From CAYSCW01 sp964449165 (lineage in GTDB: Bacteria > Acidobacteriota > Aminicenantia > Aminicenantales > Aminicenantaceae): a stretch of 64,000 nucleotides of DNA. Location of the stretch: contig CAYVAT010000008.1 in NCBI GenBank assembly GCA_964449165.1, positions 21,271 to 85,270 of the forward strand, written 5' to 3'. Shown here in pieces: positions 26,210 through 35,122 of the stretch; the stretch's first letter is position 1; each line of letters opens with the position of its first letter. The notes under the pieces are model-generated. The model did not search any database. It was not told where the DNA came from and was given only the letters and a program-made list of their open reading frames with translations. The position numbers were made by a program, and so were the translations under genes.

Positions 26210-26387
26210 CCAGTCGGGACAATCTTGAATAACAGCGTCGTTTTCTGTCCATCCTTAAAATAGATAAAGGCTTTACTTTGACATTGAAATTATGCCATGC
26301 TATAGAATCAAAAAAACCGCTTTTAAACTCAACAAAAAGGGATTCTGAGAAATCGTAAACTATTAAATACAAAATAAGAATTTAGAC

Positions 26388-27236
26388 GTGGAAGAAGAAA
26401 TCAAGAAAGAAAAGGAGCTTGAATCTCTGAACAGAGCCTATGATCTTCTTTCTAAGGCAGAAAGAGGAAACGAGGTGACAGTACGCGACGATCAATACGA
26501 TTTTTTCTGGCTTTTGGATACGGCCAAACTCTGTAGAAGGAGAAGGGCGAGGTTCCGGTTGATCGATTCCGGCGCGCTCGAGTTTTCACAGCTTGAATGG
26601 CTAGTCCAGGCAGGCGCAGATCTCTACACTTCAGATAGAACGAAATGTAAAGCATTGGAGTTGGAGATTTTAAACAAAGTCTGCAGAGAATCGGGAGGAT
26701 TTATGGCCATCTTCCTTCACGGTTGGCTGGAATCAACAAAAGGAGAAGAAAAACCACCTTTTTTTTCTTTTCAAGAACTCTTGAACTTGGCAAGCAGTGG
26801 TGTCTTCCTTCATCTCTCCAATAAGGAACAAAAGAGAGATTTTTCTCACTTGATTTCACTGGCCTATTCTTGCTGTAAAGGAGGAAGCTGGCTCGTTTAT
26901 TATCATCATGGTCCCATGGAGGACTGGTTGGAGGAACTGGGAAGGAGCGGTGCATGGATTCATTTGTCTGATCAGAGCATCGATAAGAGCGAGGATCGAT
27001 CATTAATATTAGATACCATAAAATCAGCTCAAGTAGCCGGAGCAAATCTCGTTCTTTATTTGGAAAAAGGTTTGGAGACTCATCTTCTTCAAGATATTGT
27101 TGGAGCCGGAGCTTTTCTTCAGTTTGATCTCACCCAATTAGCTAGGCAACGGCATTTTCGGACCATTCTAAAGGGAGTCAAAGGGAGGAGTTTGGACTTT
27201 AGGGCTTATTATCTTTATCATCATTTCCTTCCCTGA
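26388..27236 (+). CDS. Unknown 282-residue protein upstream of the V/A-ATPase operon
   Basis: Not recognised. It starts with a GTG and a Lys/Glu-rich helix (residues 1-30). The rest alternates strands and helices in a way that suggests an alpha/beta repeat or barrel: LEWLVQAGADLYTSD, ASSGVFLHLSN, GRSGAWIHLSD, AGANLVLYLEK, VGAGAFLQFDL. These segments share an (A/S)GAxLxL-like rhythm, suggesting an internally repeated unit of about 45 residues. It lies between dispersed repeat copies B and C and 430 bases before atpH, in the same direction. No ribosome site is clear. It may belong to the same regulatory unit as the ATPase operon (inference). Confidence 0.65.
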   Translation: MEEEIKKEKELESLNRAYDLLSKAERGNEVTVRDDQYDFFWLLDTAKLCRRRRARFRLIDSGALEFSQLEWLVQAGADLYTSDRTKCKALELEILNKVCRESGGFMAIFLHGWLESTKGEEKPPFFSFQELLNLASSGVFLHLSNKEQKRDFSHLISLAYSCCKGGSWLVYYHHGPMEDWLEELGRSGAWIHLSDQSIDKSEDRSLILDTIKSAQVAGANLVLYLEKGLETHLLQDIVGAGAFLQFDLTQLARQRHFRTILKGVKGRSLDFRAYYLYHHFLP

Positions 27237-27362
27237 TAGATCGTGTTTAGCCGCTATTTTTGTAACCTCCACTTTTGCTTCACTGAGGAAGCCTGAAAGC
27301 GAACGGTTTTCATCTCCATTTATCTGTTAGCAGATGATGAGGGAGAGAGCAGGTGCATGGCC

Positions 27363-27427
27363 GGTTCATGTCCATGCTCGCCAAGACCCTCCCACCCGCC
27401 TCTATGGGCTTCGGATGGATAGAAACC
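27363..27427 (+). repeat. Dispersed palindromic repeat, copy C
   Basis: Shorter copy: GGTTCATGTCCATGC on the left pairs imperfectly with GGATGGATAGAAACC on the right around the invariant ACCCTCCCACCCGCC and ATGGGCTTCG loop. It sits in the 430-base gene-free stretch (27237-27665) before the V/A-ATPase operon, in the same orientation as copies A and B. Confidence 0.7.
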
Positions 27428-27519
27428 TTGCCTTCTTGGATCCGGATGACTTCCTCATCAGCTTACCTGACTGTTGCTGCATTACAGAAATGTGGGTGCT
27501 ATCATTGTTATCTCATCTC

Positions 27520-27548
27520 TTTAAAAAGAAGAAAGCTTCGGATATAAT
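27520..27548 (+). promoter_or_regulatory. Possible promoter of the V/A-ATPase operon
   Basis: TATAAT at 27543-27548 with a weak TTTAAA 17 bases upstream (27520-27525). It lies about 117 bases before the first ATPase gene. Nothing else in this intergenic stretch looks like a promoter. Confidence 0.4.
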
Positions 27549-27665
27549 AGCCTCTTTTGATTCAAATATAACAATATTGGATACAGAGAATGGAGGATGA
27601 TTCCTTGTTTCCCAGGGAATCCGATCCGGCCATAGCCTGGAAATTATTAGGTTGAGAATATCAGG

Positions 27666-28025
27666 ATGAATAAGCCTTTGGAAAAGAGCGCGGCGCTCAT
27701 CTCCCTTCAGAAGATCAAAGAAGCAGAGAAGGAAGCCAGAAATCTGGTCGATGAGGCGAAGAAGAAAAAAGCCTCCCGGATTATAGAGGATGCTTATGAT
27801 GAAGCAGGAAGAATAAAGGAGGATTACTTGGTCAGGGCACGAAAACAGGCAGAGGGAAAGCAAAAGGCAATCATCGAGAAAGCCTCAAATGAAGCAGAAA
27901 TGATCCGGAAACAGACCAAAAAAGAAGAGGAGGCGTTAAGGAGAAGGGCCAAGGCGTTCTTTCCTGAAGCCGTCAAGAAGACGAGAGAGAGAATAAGGGA
28001 TTATTTAGAGAAGAGGTCGATCTGA
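27666..28025 (+). CDS. atpH: V/A-type ATPase subunit H (peripheral stalk)
   Basis: Small, highly charged, almost entirely coiled-coil protein (119 residues) of the AtpH/subunit G type that pairs with subunit E to form the peripheral stalk. It has continuous Lys/Glu/Ala-rich heptads from about residue 13 to 85 (EAEKEARNLVDEAKKKK, EKASNEAEMIRKQ). Identification rests on composition and its place as first gene of the operon before subunit I. Confidence 0.75.
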   Translation: MNKPLEKSAALISLQKIKEAEKEARNLVDEAKKKKASRIIEDAYDEAGRIKEDYLVRARKQAEGKQKAIIEKASNEAEMIRKQTKKEEEALRRRAKAFFPEAVKKTRERIRDYLEKRSI

Positions 28026-28028
28026 TTC

Positions 28029-29939
28029 ATGGCTATCTCCAAGATTAAGAAAGCCCAAATTCTTGCTCATGCCAGTGTTAAGATGGATCTTCTTTCTTTT
28101 CTGCAGGAAGAAGGGCTGATTCAGATCGAGAAAACCGATGTTGAAGAACTTGAGTTTCAAAAGGAAATACATGAAATTTCTCAAATAGATCATCGTCTTC
28201 AAAGCTTAAGTCATGCTTTAGAATATCTATCCCAGTGGGATGAGGAAGGATTTGCAAAAAAACTTTTTGCCCAAAAACCTCGGCTTGAGCGAAAGAGAAG
28301 AGAGGAAATCCTCGATTTTGATTATCCTGCTGTTCTCAAGACAATAGAAGAGATCGAAGCGGAAAAGAAAGAATTGCTTTTAGATATAAAGTTTTTGAAA
28401 AGAGAAGAAGAATTGCTTGCTCCTTTCAAAAATCTTGTGTTACCGATTAATTTATTAAAACCAACCAAGGAAGTTGAGCTTTTACTCGGATGGCTTCCTC
28501 AGACTCAGTTGGGAGCATGGAAGGAGATTGCGAATAAAGAACCCATCTGGTACGAGATCATAAGTCAATCAAAGCGAGACGTTTATATTATATTTCTCTA
28601 TTATAAAAGAGAGAAGGCTCGCCTCCTTCAGGGTGGCAAGGAAATAGGCTTTACACCTTTTCTTTTTGCAGACTCAATCCTAAAACTTGCTGATGAGAAG
28701 GACAGAGTAGAAGAGCTGGTCATAAAAATTAAAAAGGAAATTGAGAAGAGGCAAAGGAAACTGACGGCCCTGGACAGGAAGGGCCAGGATCTTTTTCAAT
28801 ACAGGGATAAGTTAATGCTTATCCATGATGTTCTCCTCAATGAACGAAAAAAGATTTCATCCTTGCAGCTACTTGGAGAAACAGATCGAGTTTTTTATCT
28901 GGAAGGATGGGTCCGGTCATCTGATGTTCAGAAGATCAAATCTAAACTGAATCCTCTTGCTGATTTTACCGAAATTTACTTTCGATCTCCGCTTCCTGAT
29001 GAGGATCCTCCGGTCATCTTGGAGAATCCGAGGCCTTTTCGGCCATTCGAGATGGTTACCAAACTCTATGGTCTCCCCTTGCGTGATTCCTTGGACCCGA
29101 CTCTCTGGCTGGCTCCTTTCTTTTTCATATTCGTAGGACTCTGTGTAAGCGAAGCTGGCTATGGGATTCTTGTGGCACTGGTGAGTTTTCTCTACATTAA
29201 ATTCGCAAAACCCAAGGGTGGTTTTCTCATTTTCTTGAAGCTTCTTTCACTTCTGGGGGTCTCCACGGTCATTATGGGTGCATTGGTTGGAGGCTGGTTT
29301 GGCTTTCCTATTCGGAAACTGATGCTTTTGGACCCCCTGAAGGATCCCCTTTCCTTCCTTATCCTATCCCTTATCCTGGGATTCATTCAGGTTTGGTTCG
29401 GAACCCTCCTCAATATGATTGATGGCTTAAGAAATAGGAATTACATTCAGGCTGTTGCTGTTCAAGGTGGCTGGCTGCTGCTGCTTCCTTCTTTGGTACT
29501 CTATCTGTTAATTAAAAACTCATTATGGGGAATCCTTGCTCTTGTTGGAGCAGCCGGTGTGGTCTTCTTTTCGAAGCCCAGCCGAAATCCCCTGGCGAGG
29601 TTCTTCGGCGGTCTATACAGCCTTTATGATATATCCCGATATCTTGCTGATGTACTCTCCTATTCGCGCCTTCTGGCGTTAGGTTTGGCCACCTCTGTCA
29701 TAGCTATGGTGGTCGACACTCTCTCGAAGACTGCTCTGGCGATTCCATGGCTGGGATGGTTTTTGGCGGCATTGATCTTTGTGGGGGGCCATCTGTTCAA
29801 TTTAGGTATCAGCTTTTTAGGAGGGTTTGTCCATTCCATGCGGCTTCAGTTTGTTGAATTTTTCAGTAAGTTCTTCAAATCAGGCGGAAGATCTTTTAAG
29901 CCATTTGCCTTGGAAGGTAAGTACATAGAATTTATCTGA
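28029..29939 (+). CDS. atpI: V/A-type ATPase subunit I (a subunit)
   Basis: Membrane stator subunit that forms the ion half-channels next to the rotor ring. Residues 1-330 are the cytoplasmic coiled-coil domain starting MAISKIKKAQILAH. From about residue 340 there are seven to eight membrane helices, including the conserved LYDISRYLADVLSYSRLLALGLATSVIA segment (given in part: YLADVLSYSRLLALGLA), which carries the essential arginine. The C-terminus has GGFVHSMRLQFVEFFSKFF. The length of 636 residues is normal. It starts three bases after atpH. Confidence 0.95.
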   Translation: MAISKIKKAQILAHASVKMDLLSFLQEEGLIQIEKTDVEELEFQKEIHEISQIDHRLQSLSHALEYLSQWDEEGFAKKLFAQKPRLERKRREEILDFDYPAVLKTIEEIEAEKKELLLDIKFLKREEELLAPFKNLVLPINLLKPTKEVELLLGWLPQTQLGAWKEIANKEPIWYEIISQSKRDVYIIFLYYKREKARLLQGGKEIGFTPFLFADSILKLADEKDRVEELVIKIKKEIEKRQRKLTALDRKGQDLFQYRDKLMLIHDVLLNERKKISSLQLLGETDRVFYLEGWVRSSDVQKIKSKLNPLADFTEIYFRSPLPDEDPPVILENPRPFRPFEMVTKLYGLPLRDSLDPTLWLAPFFFIFVGLCVSEAGYGILVALVSFLYIKFAKPKGGFLIFLKLLSLLGVSTVIMGALVGGWFGFPIRKLMLLDPLKDPLSFLILSLILGFIQVWFGTLLNMIDGLRNRNYIQAVAVQGGWLLLLPSLVLYLLIKNSLWGILALVGAAGVVFFSKPSRNPLARFFGGLYSLYDISRYLADVLSYSRLLALGLATSVIAMVVDTLSKTALAIPWLGWFLAALIFVGGHLFNLGISFLGGFVHSMRLQFVEFFSKFFKSGGRSFKPFALEGKYIEFI

Positions 29940-29974
29940 GATGTTTCTCTTAAGAGAACAAGGAGGTAAATAAG

Positions 29975-30451
29975 ATGGCGTTAGGTTTGACCATGGCCAT
30001 AATGGGAGGAGCCCTTGCCGCTATTCTAGGCGGTATCGGTTCTGCCATAGGTGTCGGCATTGCTGGCCAGGCATCAAGCGGAGTGATGAGTGAAGATCCG
30101 GAAAAATTTGGAAGCCTTCTTCTTTTGGTTGCTCTTCCAGGGACACAAGGTGTTTACGGGTTCTTAAGCGCATTCTTGGTCATCTTGAAATTAGGTCTAA
30201 CGACGGCAACTATTGCTACAGTCACCAGTGCTCAGGGTTGGCAGATTCTTATTGCCTGCCTGCCCGTCGCTTTTGCTGGGCTCGTTTCAGGAATTCATCA
30301 GGGGAAGGTCTGTGCCAGCGGCATCTACATGGTTGCTAAGCAACCGAAAGATCTTATGAAGCCCGTAATCATGGCCGCCCTAGTGGAAACCTATGCAGTT
30401 TTAGGGCTTCTTATCACCATACTTTTGCTCAATGGGATAAAACTGGGATGA
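29975..30451 (+). CDS. atpK: V/A-type ATPase subunit K (rotor proteolipid), sodium-type site
   Basis: Four-helix double-hairpin c-ring subunit (158 residues). The ion site residues are visible: LPGTQGVYGF in helix 2 (T57, Q58), GIHQGK (Q109) and ALVETYAVLGL in helix 4 (E138). These correspond one-to-one to T64, Q65, Q110 and E139 of the sodium-pumping Enterococcus hirae NtpK. Only the second hairpin carries the carboxylate. Na+ coupling is therefore inferred. AAGGAGG precedes the ATG. Confidence 0.95.
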   Translation: MALGLTMAIMGGALAAILGGIGSAIGVGIAGQASSGVMSEDPEKFGSLLLLVALPGTQGVYGFLSAFLVILKLGLTTATIATVTSAQGWQILIACLPVAFAGLVSGIHQGKVCASGIYMVAKQPKDLMKPVIMAALVETYAVLGLLITILLLNGIKLG

Positions 30452-30458
30452 GAGAGAG

Positions 30459-30875
30459 ATGAGCCTAGAGAAAATCCTGCAGAGAATTGTCGATGATGCC
30501 CAGGCTGAAGCAGAGAGGATCATACAGGAGAACAAGATGAAAGGAGAGGAGATAAAAGAAAAATCACGCCAGGAAGCCTCCGAGCTTGCCGATTCTCTTT
30601 TAGAAAAGAGTGAAAGAAAGGCTAATCTTGAAGCCAGCCGTCTGATCACTCAGGCCCGTCTGGAAGGGAGGCTCAACTTGCTCAGTTCCAAAAAAAAGCT
30701 TATAGAGGAAGTGCTGGAAAGAGCTTTTCAAATTGAGGGCCTTCAAGAAAGAAGAATGAAAAAAGAGATTGTCCTTAAAGATGGGAAGCGCGAGGAGTCC
30801 TTCGATGAAGAAAAGCTGAAAGATGAACTTCGTCCTCTCTTGGAAGGCTACATTGCGAAGGTTTTAAAGATATGA
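30459..30875 (+). CDS. atpE: V/A-type ATPase subunit E (peripheral stalk)
   Basis: Peripheral-stalk subunit E. The first 70 residues form a charged coiled coil (ILQRIVDDAQAEAERIIQEN, KSRQEASELADSLLEK) and the rest a short globular domain. At 138 residues it is shorter than typical family members (about 185-200), so the C-terminal head is reduced. It starts seven bases after atpK and overlaps atpC by four bases. Confidence 0.85.
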   Translation: MSLEKILQRIVDDAQAEAERIIQENKMKGEEIKEKSRQEASELADSLLEKSERKANLEASRLITQARLEGRLNLLSSKKKLIEEVLERAFQIEGLQERRMKKEIVLKDGKREESFDEEKLKDELRPLLEGYIAKVLKI

Positions 30876-31657
30876 GAGGTCCATCCCGTCTTTCCTATGC
30901 TTATGCTGTGGGCAGGATCCGGGCCTTGGAGAGAAGCTTGGTTTCGAGCTCTGTCTTCAGAGAGGCTTCGGGAGAGAGGGACTTCCCCTCTTCAATGAAA
31001 GCCATTTTTGATGCGGGAAATTATGAGGAGGAAATAATCAACATCGGCAACTCCTATGAGTTGGATGAATTCCTTGCCAAAGAGGAAGAGAAAATCTTTC
31101 GATTGATGAGAGAACTTCTCTTCGAAGAAGATATATTTACCATTATCGCCAAAGAATCTCAGCCCCCTAGGGTTTTAGCCTTGGCAGAGGAACTTGGCTA
31201 TGTATTTATCAGCGATTACTTGCGATACAGGATTGATCTTGGAAATCTGAAGATTTTACTTCGAGCAAAGTATTCAGGGCTTTCTTTGGAGCAATATCAT
31301 GATATGGTTTTGAAGGGCGGTTTCCTGGATGAGAAAATATATCTCCAAAGTTACGATCAGACTTTTTCTGAAATCGGTGAGAAACTTCGACCTTCCCCTT
31401 ATGTCGACCTTTGGAATAGAGCCATAGAGGACCTTGAAGAGAATGAAATGTTTGTTCTCCTGGAACGAGGGATCGAGGATTTTCTGATGATCTACCTGCA
31501 GAGAGCAAAGCACATTGTCTTTGGACCGGAGCCTGTGTTCTCTTATGCCTTGGCTAAGAAAAGGGAGTTGAGTCTGGTGAGGTTAGTGGGAATGGGTAAA
31601 TTTCTCATGATCCCTCCCGAATTTATAAAAAAAAGAATAAGTGAGACATATGTTTGA
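30872..31657 (+). CDS. atpC: V/A-type ATPase subunit C (V0D/AC39 family)
   Basis: Central-stalk socket between the c-ring and subunits D/F. The protein starts SRLSYAYAVGRIRALE, the standard AC39/C start, and is all-helical with the RIDLGNLKILLRAKY segment near residue 121. The end, GPEPVFSYALAKKRELSLVRLVGMGK, is diagnostic. At 261 residues it is shorter than the usual 320-330. Translationally coupled to atpE (ATGA). Confidence 0.9.
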   Translation: MRGPSRLSYAYAVGRIRALERSLVSSSVFREASGERDFPSSMKAIFDAGNYEEEIINIGNSYELDEFLAKEEEKIFRLMRELLFEEDIFTIIAKESQPPRVLALAEELGYVFISDYLRYRIDLGNLKILLRAKYSGLSLEQYHDMVLKGGFLDEKIYLQSYDQTFSEIGEKLRPSPYVDLWNRAIEDLEENEMFVLLERGIEDFLMIYLQRAKHIVFGPEPVFSYALAKKRELSLVRLVGMGKFLMIPPEFIKKRISETYV

Positions 31658-31991
31658 AAAAGTGGCTATAGTGGGCGAGGCAGACCTTGCTTTTGCCTTT
31701 CGAGCTATGGGTATTAGCGTGTACTCTCCTCAGAATTTAGAGGAGGCAAGAGAAGTCTTGAAAGAATTGGAAAAGGAGGGCATTGCCCTCTGCTTTTTAG
31801 AGGAAGGTCTCTATGAAGCGCTGGAGCCGGAAAGAAAGGATCTGAGTCAAAAATTTTGTCCGGTAGTGGTTGGGTATTCTGACTACCGGAAGATATCAGA
31901 TTATCTAGAGAATATGATGAAAGAAATGGCGATCAAAGCCACAGGTACAGATTCTTTGGTGGCTAAAAAGGAAGGATATGAAACAAGGTAA
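31650..31991 (+). CDS. atpF: V/A-type ATPase subunit F
   Basis: Small rotor-stalk subunit with a Rossmann-like fold. It has FEKVAIVGEADLAFAFRAMGI at the start, GIALCFLEEGLYEAL in the middle and a helical C-terminus. 113 residues is typical. A GTG at 31641 is in frame, but ATG 31650 matches the family start and overlaps the atpC stop by eight bases. It overlaps atpA by 14 bases. Confidence 0.88.
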   Translation: MFEKVAIVGEADLAFAFRAMGISVYSPQNLEEAREVLKELEKEGIALCFLEEGLYEALEPERKDLSQKFCPVVVGYSDYRKISDYLENMMKEMAIKATGTDSLVAKKEGYETR

Positions 31992-33753
31992 AATTATCCG
32001 TGTCGCAGGTCCCTTGGTTGTGGCTTCAGGATGCCTGGGAGCAAGGATGTTCGACATGGTGAAGATCGGGGAGCTTGGCCTGATAGGTGAAATCATCGAA
32101 CTCAAGGAAGATCTGGCGTTCATCCAGGTCTATGAGGACACAACTGGCATCGGCCCAGAAGAACCTGTCTTTTTGACAGGAAAGCCCCTGAGTGTGGAGC
32201 TAGGGCCGGGTCTCATCAGCTCGATTTACGATGGGATTCAAAGACCTCTGGATATCATCAGAAGCCAAAAAGGAGATTTTGTGACCAGAGGTGTTGAACT
32301 TCCTTCTCTAGATCGTAAAAAGAAATGGGAATTTGTTCCCCATGTCGAAAAGGGACAAGAGGTCTTTCCAGGAGATTTTTTAGGAGAGGTGGAGGAGACG
32401 CCTCTGGTCAAGCATGGAATCATGGTCCCCTCTGATGCAGCGGGGAAGGTCATGGAAGCTAAGAAAGGAAAGTTCACTGTAGAAGAAGTCGTCAGCAGAA
32501 TCCAGACCAAAAAAGGCGAAATAAAAGAGATAAAGATGTTTCAGACCTGGCCCATTCGAAAAAACAGGGAGGTCTATGAGCGCTTGATGCCGGATGAGCC
32601 TCTTACCACTGGACAGAGAGTGCTGGACACCCTCTTTCCTATCGCCAAAGGAGGAACAGCCTGTGTTCCCGGCCCTTTTGGAAGCGGAAAGACTGTGGTG
32701 CAGCATCAACTGTCCAAATGGTCAGATGCCCAGATTATCGTCTTTGTTGCTTGCGGAGAGAGAGGTAATGAAGTAGCGGATCTCCTTCTCAGCTTCCCGG
32801 AATTGACCGACCCTCATACCGGACGTCCCCTATTGGAGAGGACGGTCATCATCGCCAACACTTCGAACATGCCTGTTGCTGCCAGGGAGGCCTCCATCTA
32901 TACGGGGATGACTATCGCCGAGTATTTCAGAGATATGGGATATTCGGTAGCCTTGATGGCCGACTCTTCCAGCCGATGGGCTGAAGCTTTACGGGAGATA
33001 TCGGGCCGGATGGAAGAGATGCCAGGCGAGGAGGGATATCCTGCCTACTTAGCCAGCCGGATTGCCGAATTCTATGAACGGTCTGGTAAAGTTGTCTGTC
33101 TGGGGCGGGATAAGAGGCAAGGGGCTTTGAGCGTCATCGGAGCGGTCTCTCCTCCTGGAGGTGATCTTTCTGATCCTGTTGTACAGGCTACTTTGAAAGT
33201 GGTTAAGGTCTTCTGGGCTCTTGATGACAGGCTGGCCAATATGCGGCATTTTCCTGCCATAAACTGGCTCCTGAGTTATTCTCTCTATACAGAAAACATA
33301 AGCGATTATTTGAATACCCATGTGGCCGAGGAGTTTATCGAGCTTCGCAGTCAGGCCATGCAGCTTCTGGAGGAAGAATCTGAGCTTCAGGAAATCGCCC
33401 GTTTGGTAGGGATAGAATCCCTTTCCCCCAGAGAGAGGCTCGTGCTCGAGTCGGCCCGATCCATCCGAGAAGATTTTCTCCATCAGAATGCTTTCCACCC
33501 CCAGGATACATACACTTCTTTTAGGAAACAGTATCTGATGTTACGCATCATCCTTCATTTTCATAATCTTGGGGTTAAAGCCTTGGAAGAGGGGCGCAGT
33601 CTGGAGGAGATCACAGGTTTGGAAGTCAGGGAGAAAATTGCCAAAATGAAATTCCTTCCTGAGAAGGATCCGGATGTTCTTGAGGCGTATGTGGAAGTCG
33701 ATAACGCCTTTAAGAAGCTGTTACAGAGTGAGGAGACAGGCGAACATGTATAA
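31978..33753 (+). CDS. atpA: V/A-type ATPase catalytic subunit A
   Basis: Catalytic ATP-hydrolysing subunit. It has an N-terminal barrel (KIIRVAGPLVVASG), the A-specific non-homologous insert of about residues 110-185, and the Walker A loop GPFGSGKT at residues 232-239. Further motifs are ACGERGNE, the Walker B region SVALMADSSSRWAEALREISGRMEEMPGEEGYP (cited in part: VALMADSSSRWAEALRE) and the nucleotide-site SPPGGDLSDP. 591 residues is normal. It overlaps atpF at the start and atpB by eight bases at the end. Confidence 0.97.
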   Translation: MKQGKIIRVAGPLVVASGCLGARMFDMVKIGELGLIGEIIELKEDLAFIQVYEDTTGIGPEEPVFLTGKPLSVELGPGLISSIYDGIQRPLDIIRSQKGDFVTRGVELPSLDRKKKWEFVPHVEKGQEVFPGDFLGEVEETPLVKHGIMVPSDAAGKVMEAKKGKFTVEEVVSRIQTKKGEIKEIKMFQTWPIRKNREVYERLMPDEPLTTGQRVLDTLFPIAKGGTACVPGPFGSGKTVVQHQLSKWSDAQIIVFVACGERGNEVADLLLSFPELTDPHTGRPLLERTVIIANTSNMPVAAREASIYTGMTIAEYFRDMGYSVALMADSSSRWAEALREISGRMEEMPGEEGYPAYLASRIAEFYERSGKVVCLGRDKRQGALSVIGAVSPPGGDLSDPVVQATLKVVKVFWALDDRLANMRHFPAINWLLSYSLYTENISDYLNTHVAEEFIELRSQAMQLLEEESELQEIARLVGIESLSPRERLVLESARSIREDFLHQNAFHPQDTYTSFRKQYLMLRIILHFHNLGVKALEEGRSLEEITGLEVREKIAKMKFLPEKDPDVLEAYVEVDNAFKKLLQSEETGEHV

Positions 33754-35122
33754 AGAATATTTGACGGTCTCCAACATCGTCGGGCCTCTGGTCATCGTGG
33801 ATAAGATCCGCGATGTTAAATATGGCGAACTGGTGGAGATTGAGAGTGTGGATGGATCCTTACGTCGGGGTACTGTCCTCGATGTTTCCACCGAAAAAGC
33901 CGTCGTCCAAGTCTTCGAGGGTACCATCGGGTTGGATGTTGATAAGTCTCGAGTGAGATTTTTAGGACGATCCCAACAGCTGGGTGTTTCAGATGAAATA
34001 GTTGGTCGCATATTCGATGGCTCAGGCAGGCCTAAGGATAAGGGTCCTCAGATCATCGCTGAGAAGTCGCTGGATATCAACGGCAACCCCATAAACCCCG
34101 ATGCCCGTGATTATCCCTCTGAATTCATCCAAACAGGAATTTCAACCATCGATGGCATGAACCCTTTAGTCAGAGGTCAGAAGCTGCCCTTGTTTTCTGG
34201 CAGTGGATTGCCCCATGCCCGCATAGCAGCCCAGATTGCCCGTCAGTCGGCTGTCTTGGGCAAGGAGGAAAAATTTGCGGTTGTGTTTGGGGCCATGGGG
34301 ATTACTTTCGAAGAGGCGAATTTTTTCATAGAGGATTTCCGTAATACAGGAGCATTGGAAAGAGCTGTTCTTTTTCTCAACTTGGCTAATGAACCTCCTA
34401 TCGAGCGCATCGCTACCCCGCGTCTGGCTTTGACCTGTGCTGAGTATTTGGCCTTGGATCTTGATATGCATGTGTTGGTCATTCTGGTCGATATGACATT
34501 CTATGCTGAAGCTCTGAGGGAAATATCGGCTGCGCGAAAGGAAATTCCAGGACGCAGAGGATATCCAGGTTATCTTTATACAGATCTAGCCACCATCTAC
34601 GAGAGAGCAGGGAGAATTAAGGGCAAGAAAGGCTCTATCACTTTGATTCCCATATTGACCATGCCAGAAGACGATAAAACTCATCCCATTGCTGACCTGA
34701 CCGGATATATCACAGAAGGACAAATCATGCTCAGCCGGGAGATCCACCGCAAAGGGATCTACCCTCCTATAGATGTCCTTCCCAGCCTCTCTCGCCTCAA
34801 GGATAAGGGAATCGGCGAGGAAAAGACCCGGGAGGACCATGCTGATGTCCTCAATCAGCTTTTTGCCTGCTACGCTCGAGGCAAGGAAGCGAGAGAACTG
34901 GCACTCATTCTGGGTGAAGCAGCCTTGACAGAGCTGGACAAGTTGTATTTGCAGTTCAGCGATCGATTTGAGGATGAGTTTGTCAGACAGAGCGAGTTTG
35001 AATCCCGATCTATTGTGGACACGCTGGATTTGGGATGGAAGCTTCTGCACGTCATCCCTCGGGGGGAACTGAAGCGAATTCGTCCCGAATTCTTAGAGAA
35101 GTATTATCCTGAAGAAAAATGA
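33746..35122 (+). CDS. atpB: V/A-type ATPase subunit B (regulatory)
   Basis: Non-catalytic nucleotide-binding partner of subunit A. The start YKEYLTVSNIVGPLVIVD is the family start. There is no complete Walker A loop (KLPLFSGSGLPHARIAAQ takes its place), as expected for B. TFYAEALREISAARKEIPGRRGYPGY and a C-terminal EEFVRQ-like stretch are diagnostic. The open frame extends upstream inside atpA, but ATG 33746 overlaps the atpA stop by eight bases and gives the normal 458 residues. Confidence 0.96.
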   Translation: MYKEYLTVSNIVGPLVIVDKIRDVKYGELVEIESVDGSLRRGTVLDVSTEKAVVQVFEGTIGLDVDKSRVRFLGRSQQLGVSDEIVGRIFDGSGRPKDKGPQIIAEKSLDINGNPINPDARDYPSEFIQTGISTIDGMNPLVRGQKLPLFSGSGLPHARIAAQIARQSAVLGKEEKFAVVFGAMGITFEEANFFIEDFRNTGALERAVLFLNLANEPPIERIATPRLALTCAEYLALDLDMHVLVILVDMTFYAEALREISAARKEIPGRRGYPGYLYTDLATIYERAGRIKGKKGSITLIPILTMPEDDKTHPIADLTGYITEGQIMLSREIHRKGIYPPIDVLPSLSRLKDKGIGEEKTREDHADVLNQLFACYARGKEARELALILGEAALTELDKLYLQFSDRFEDEFVRQSEFESRSIVDTLDLGWKLLHVIPRGELKRIRPEFLEKYYPEEK

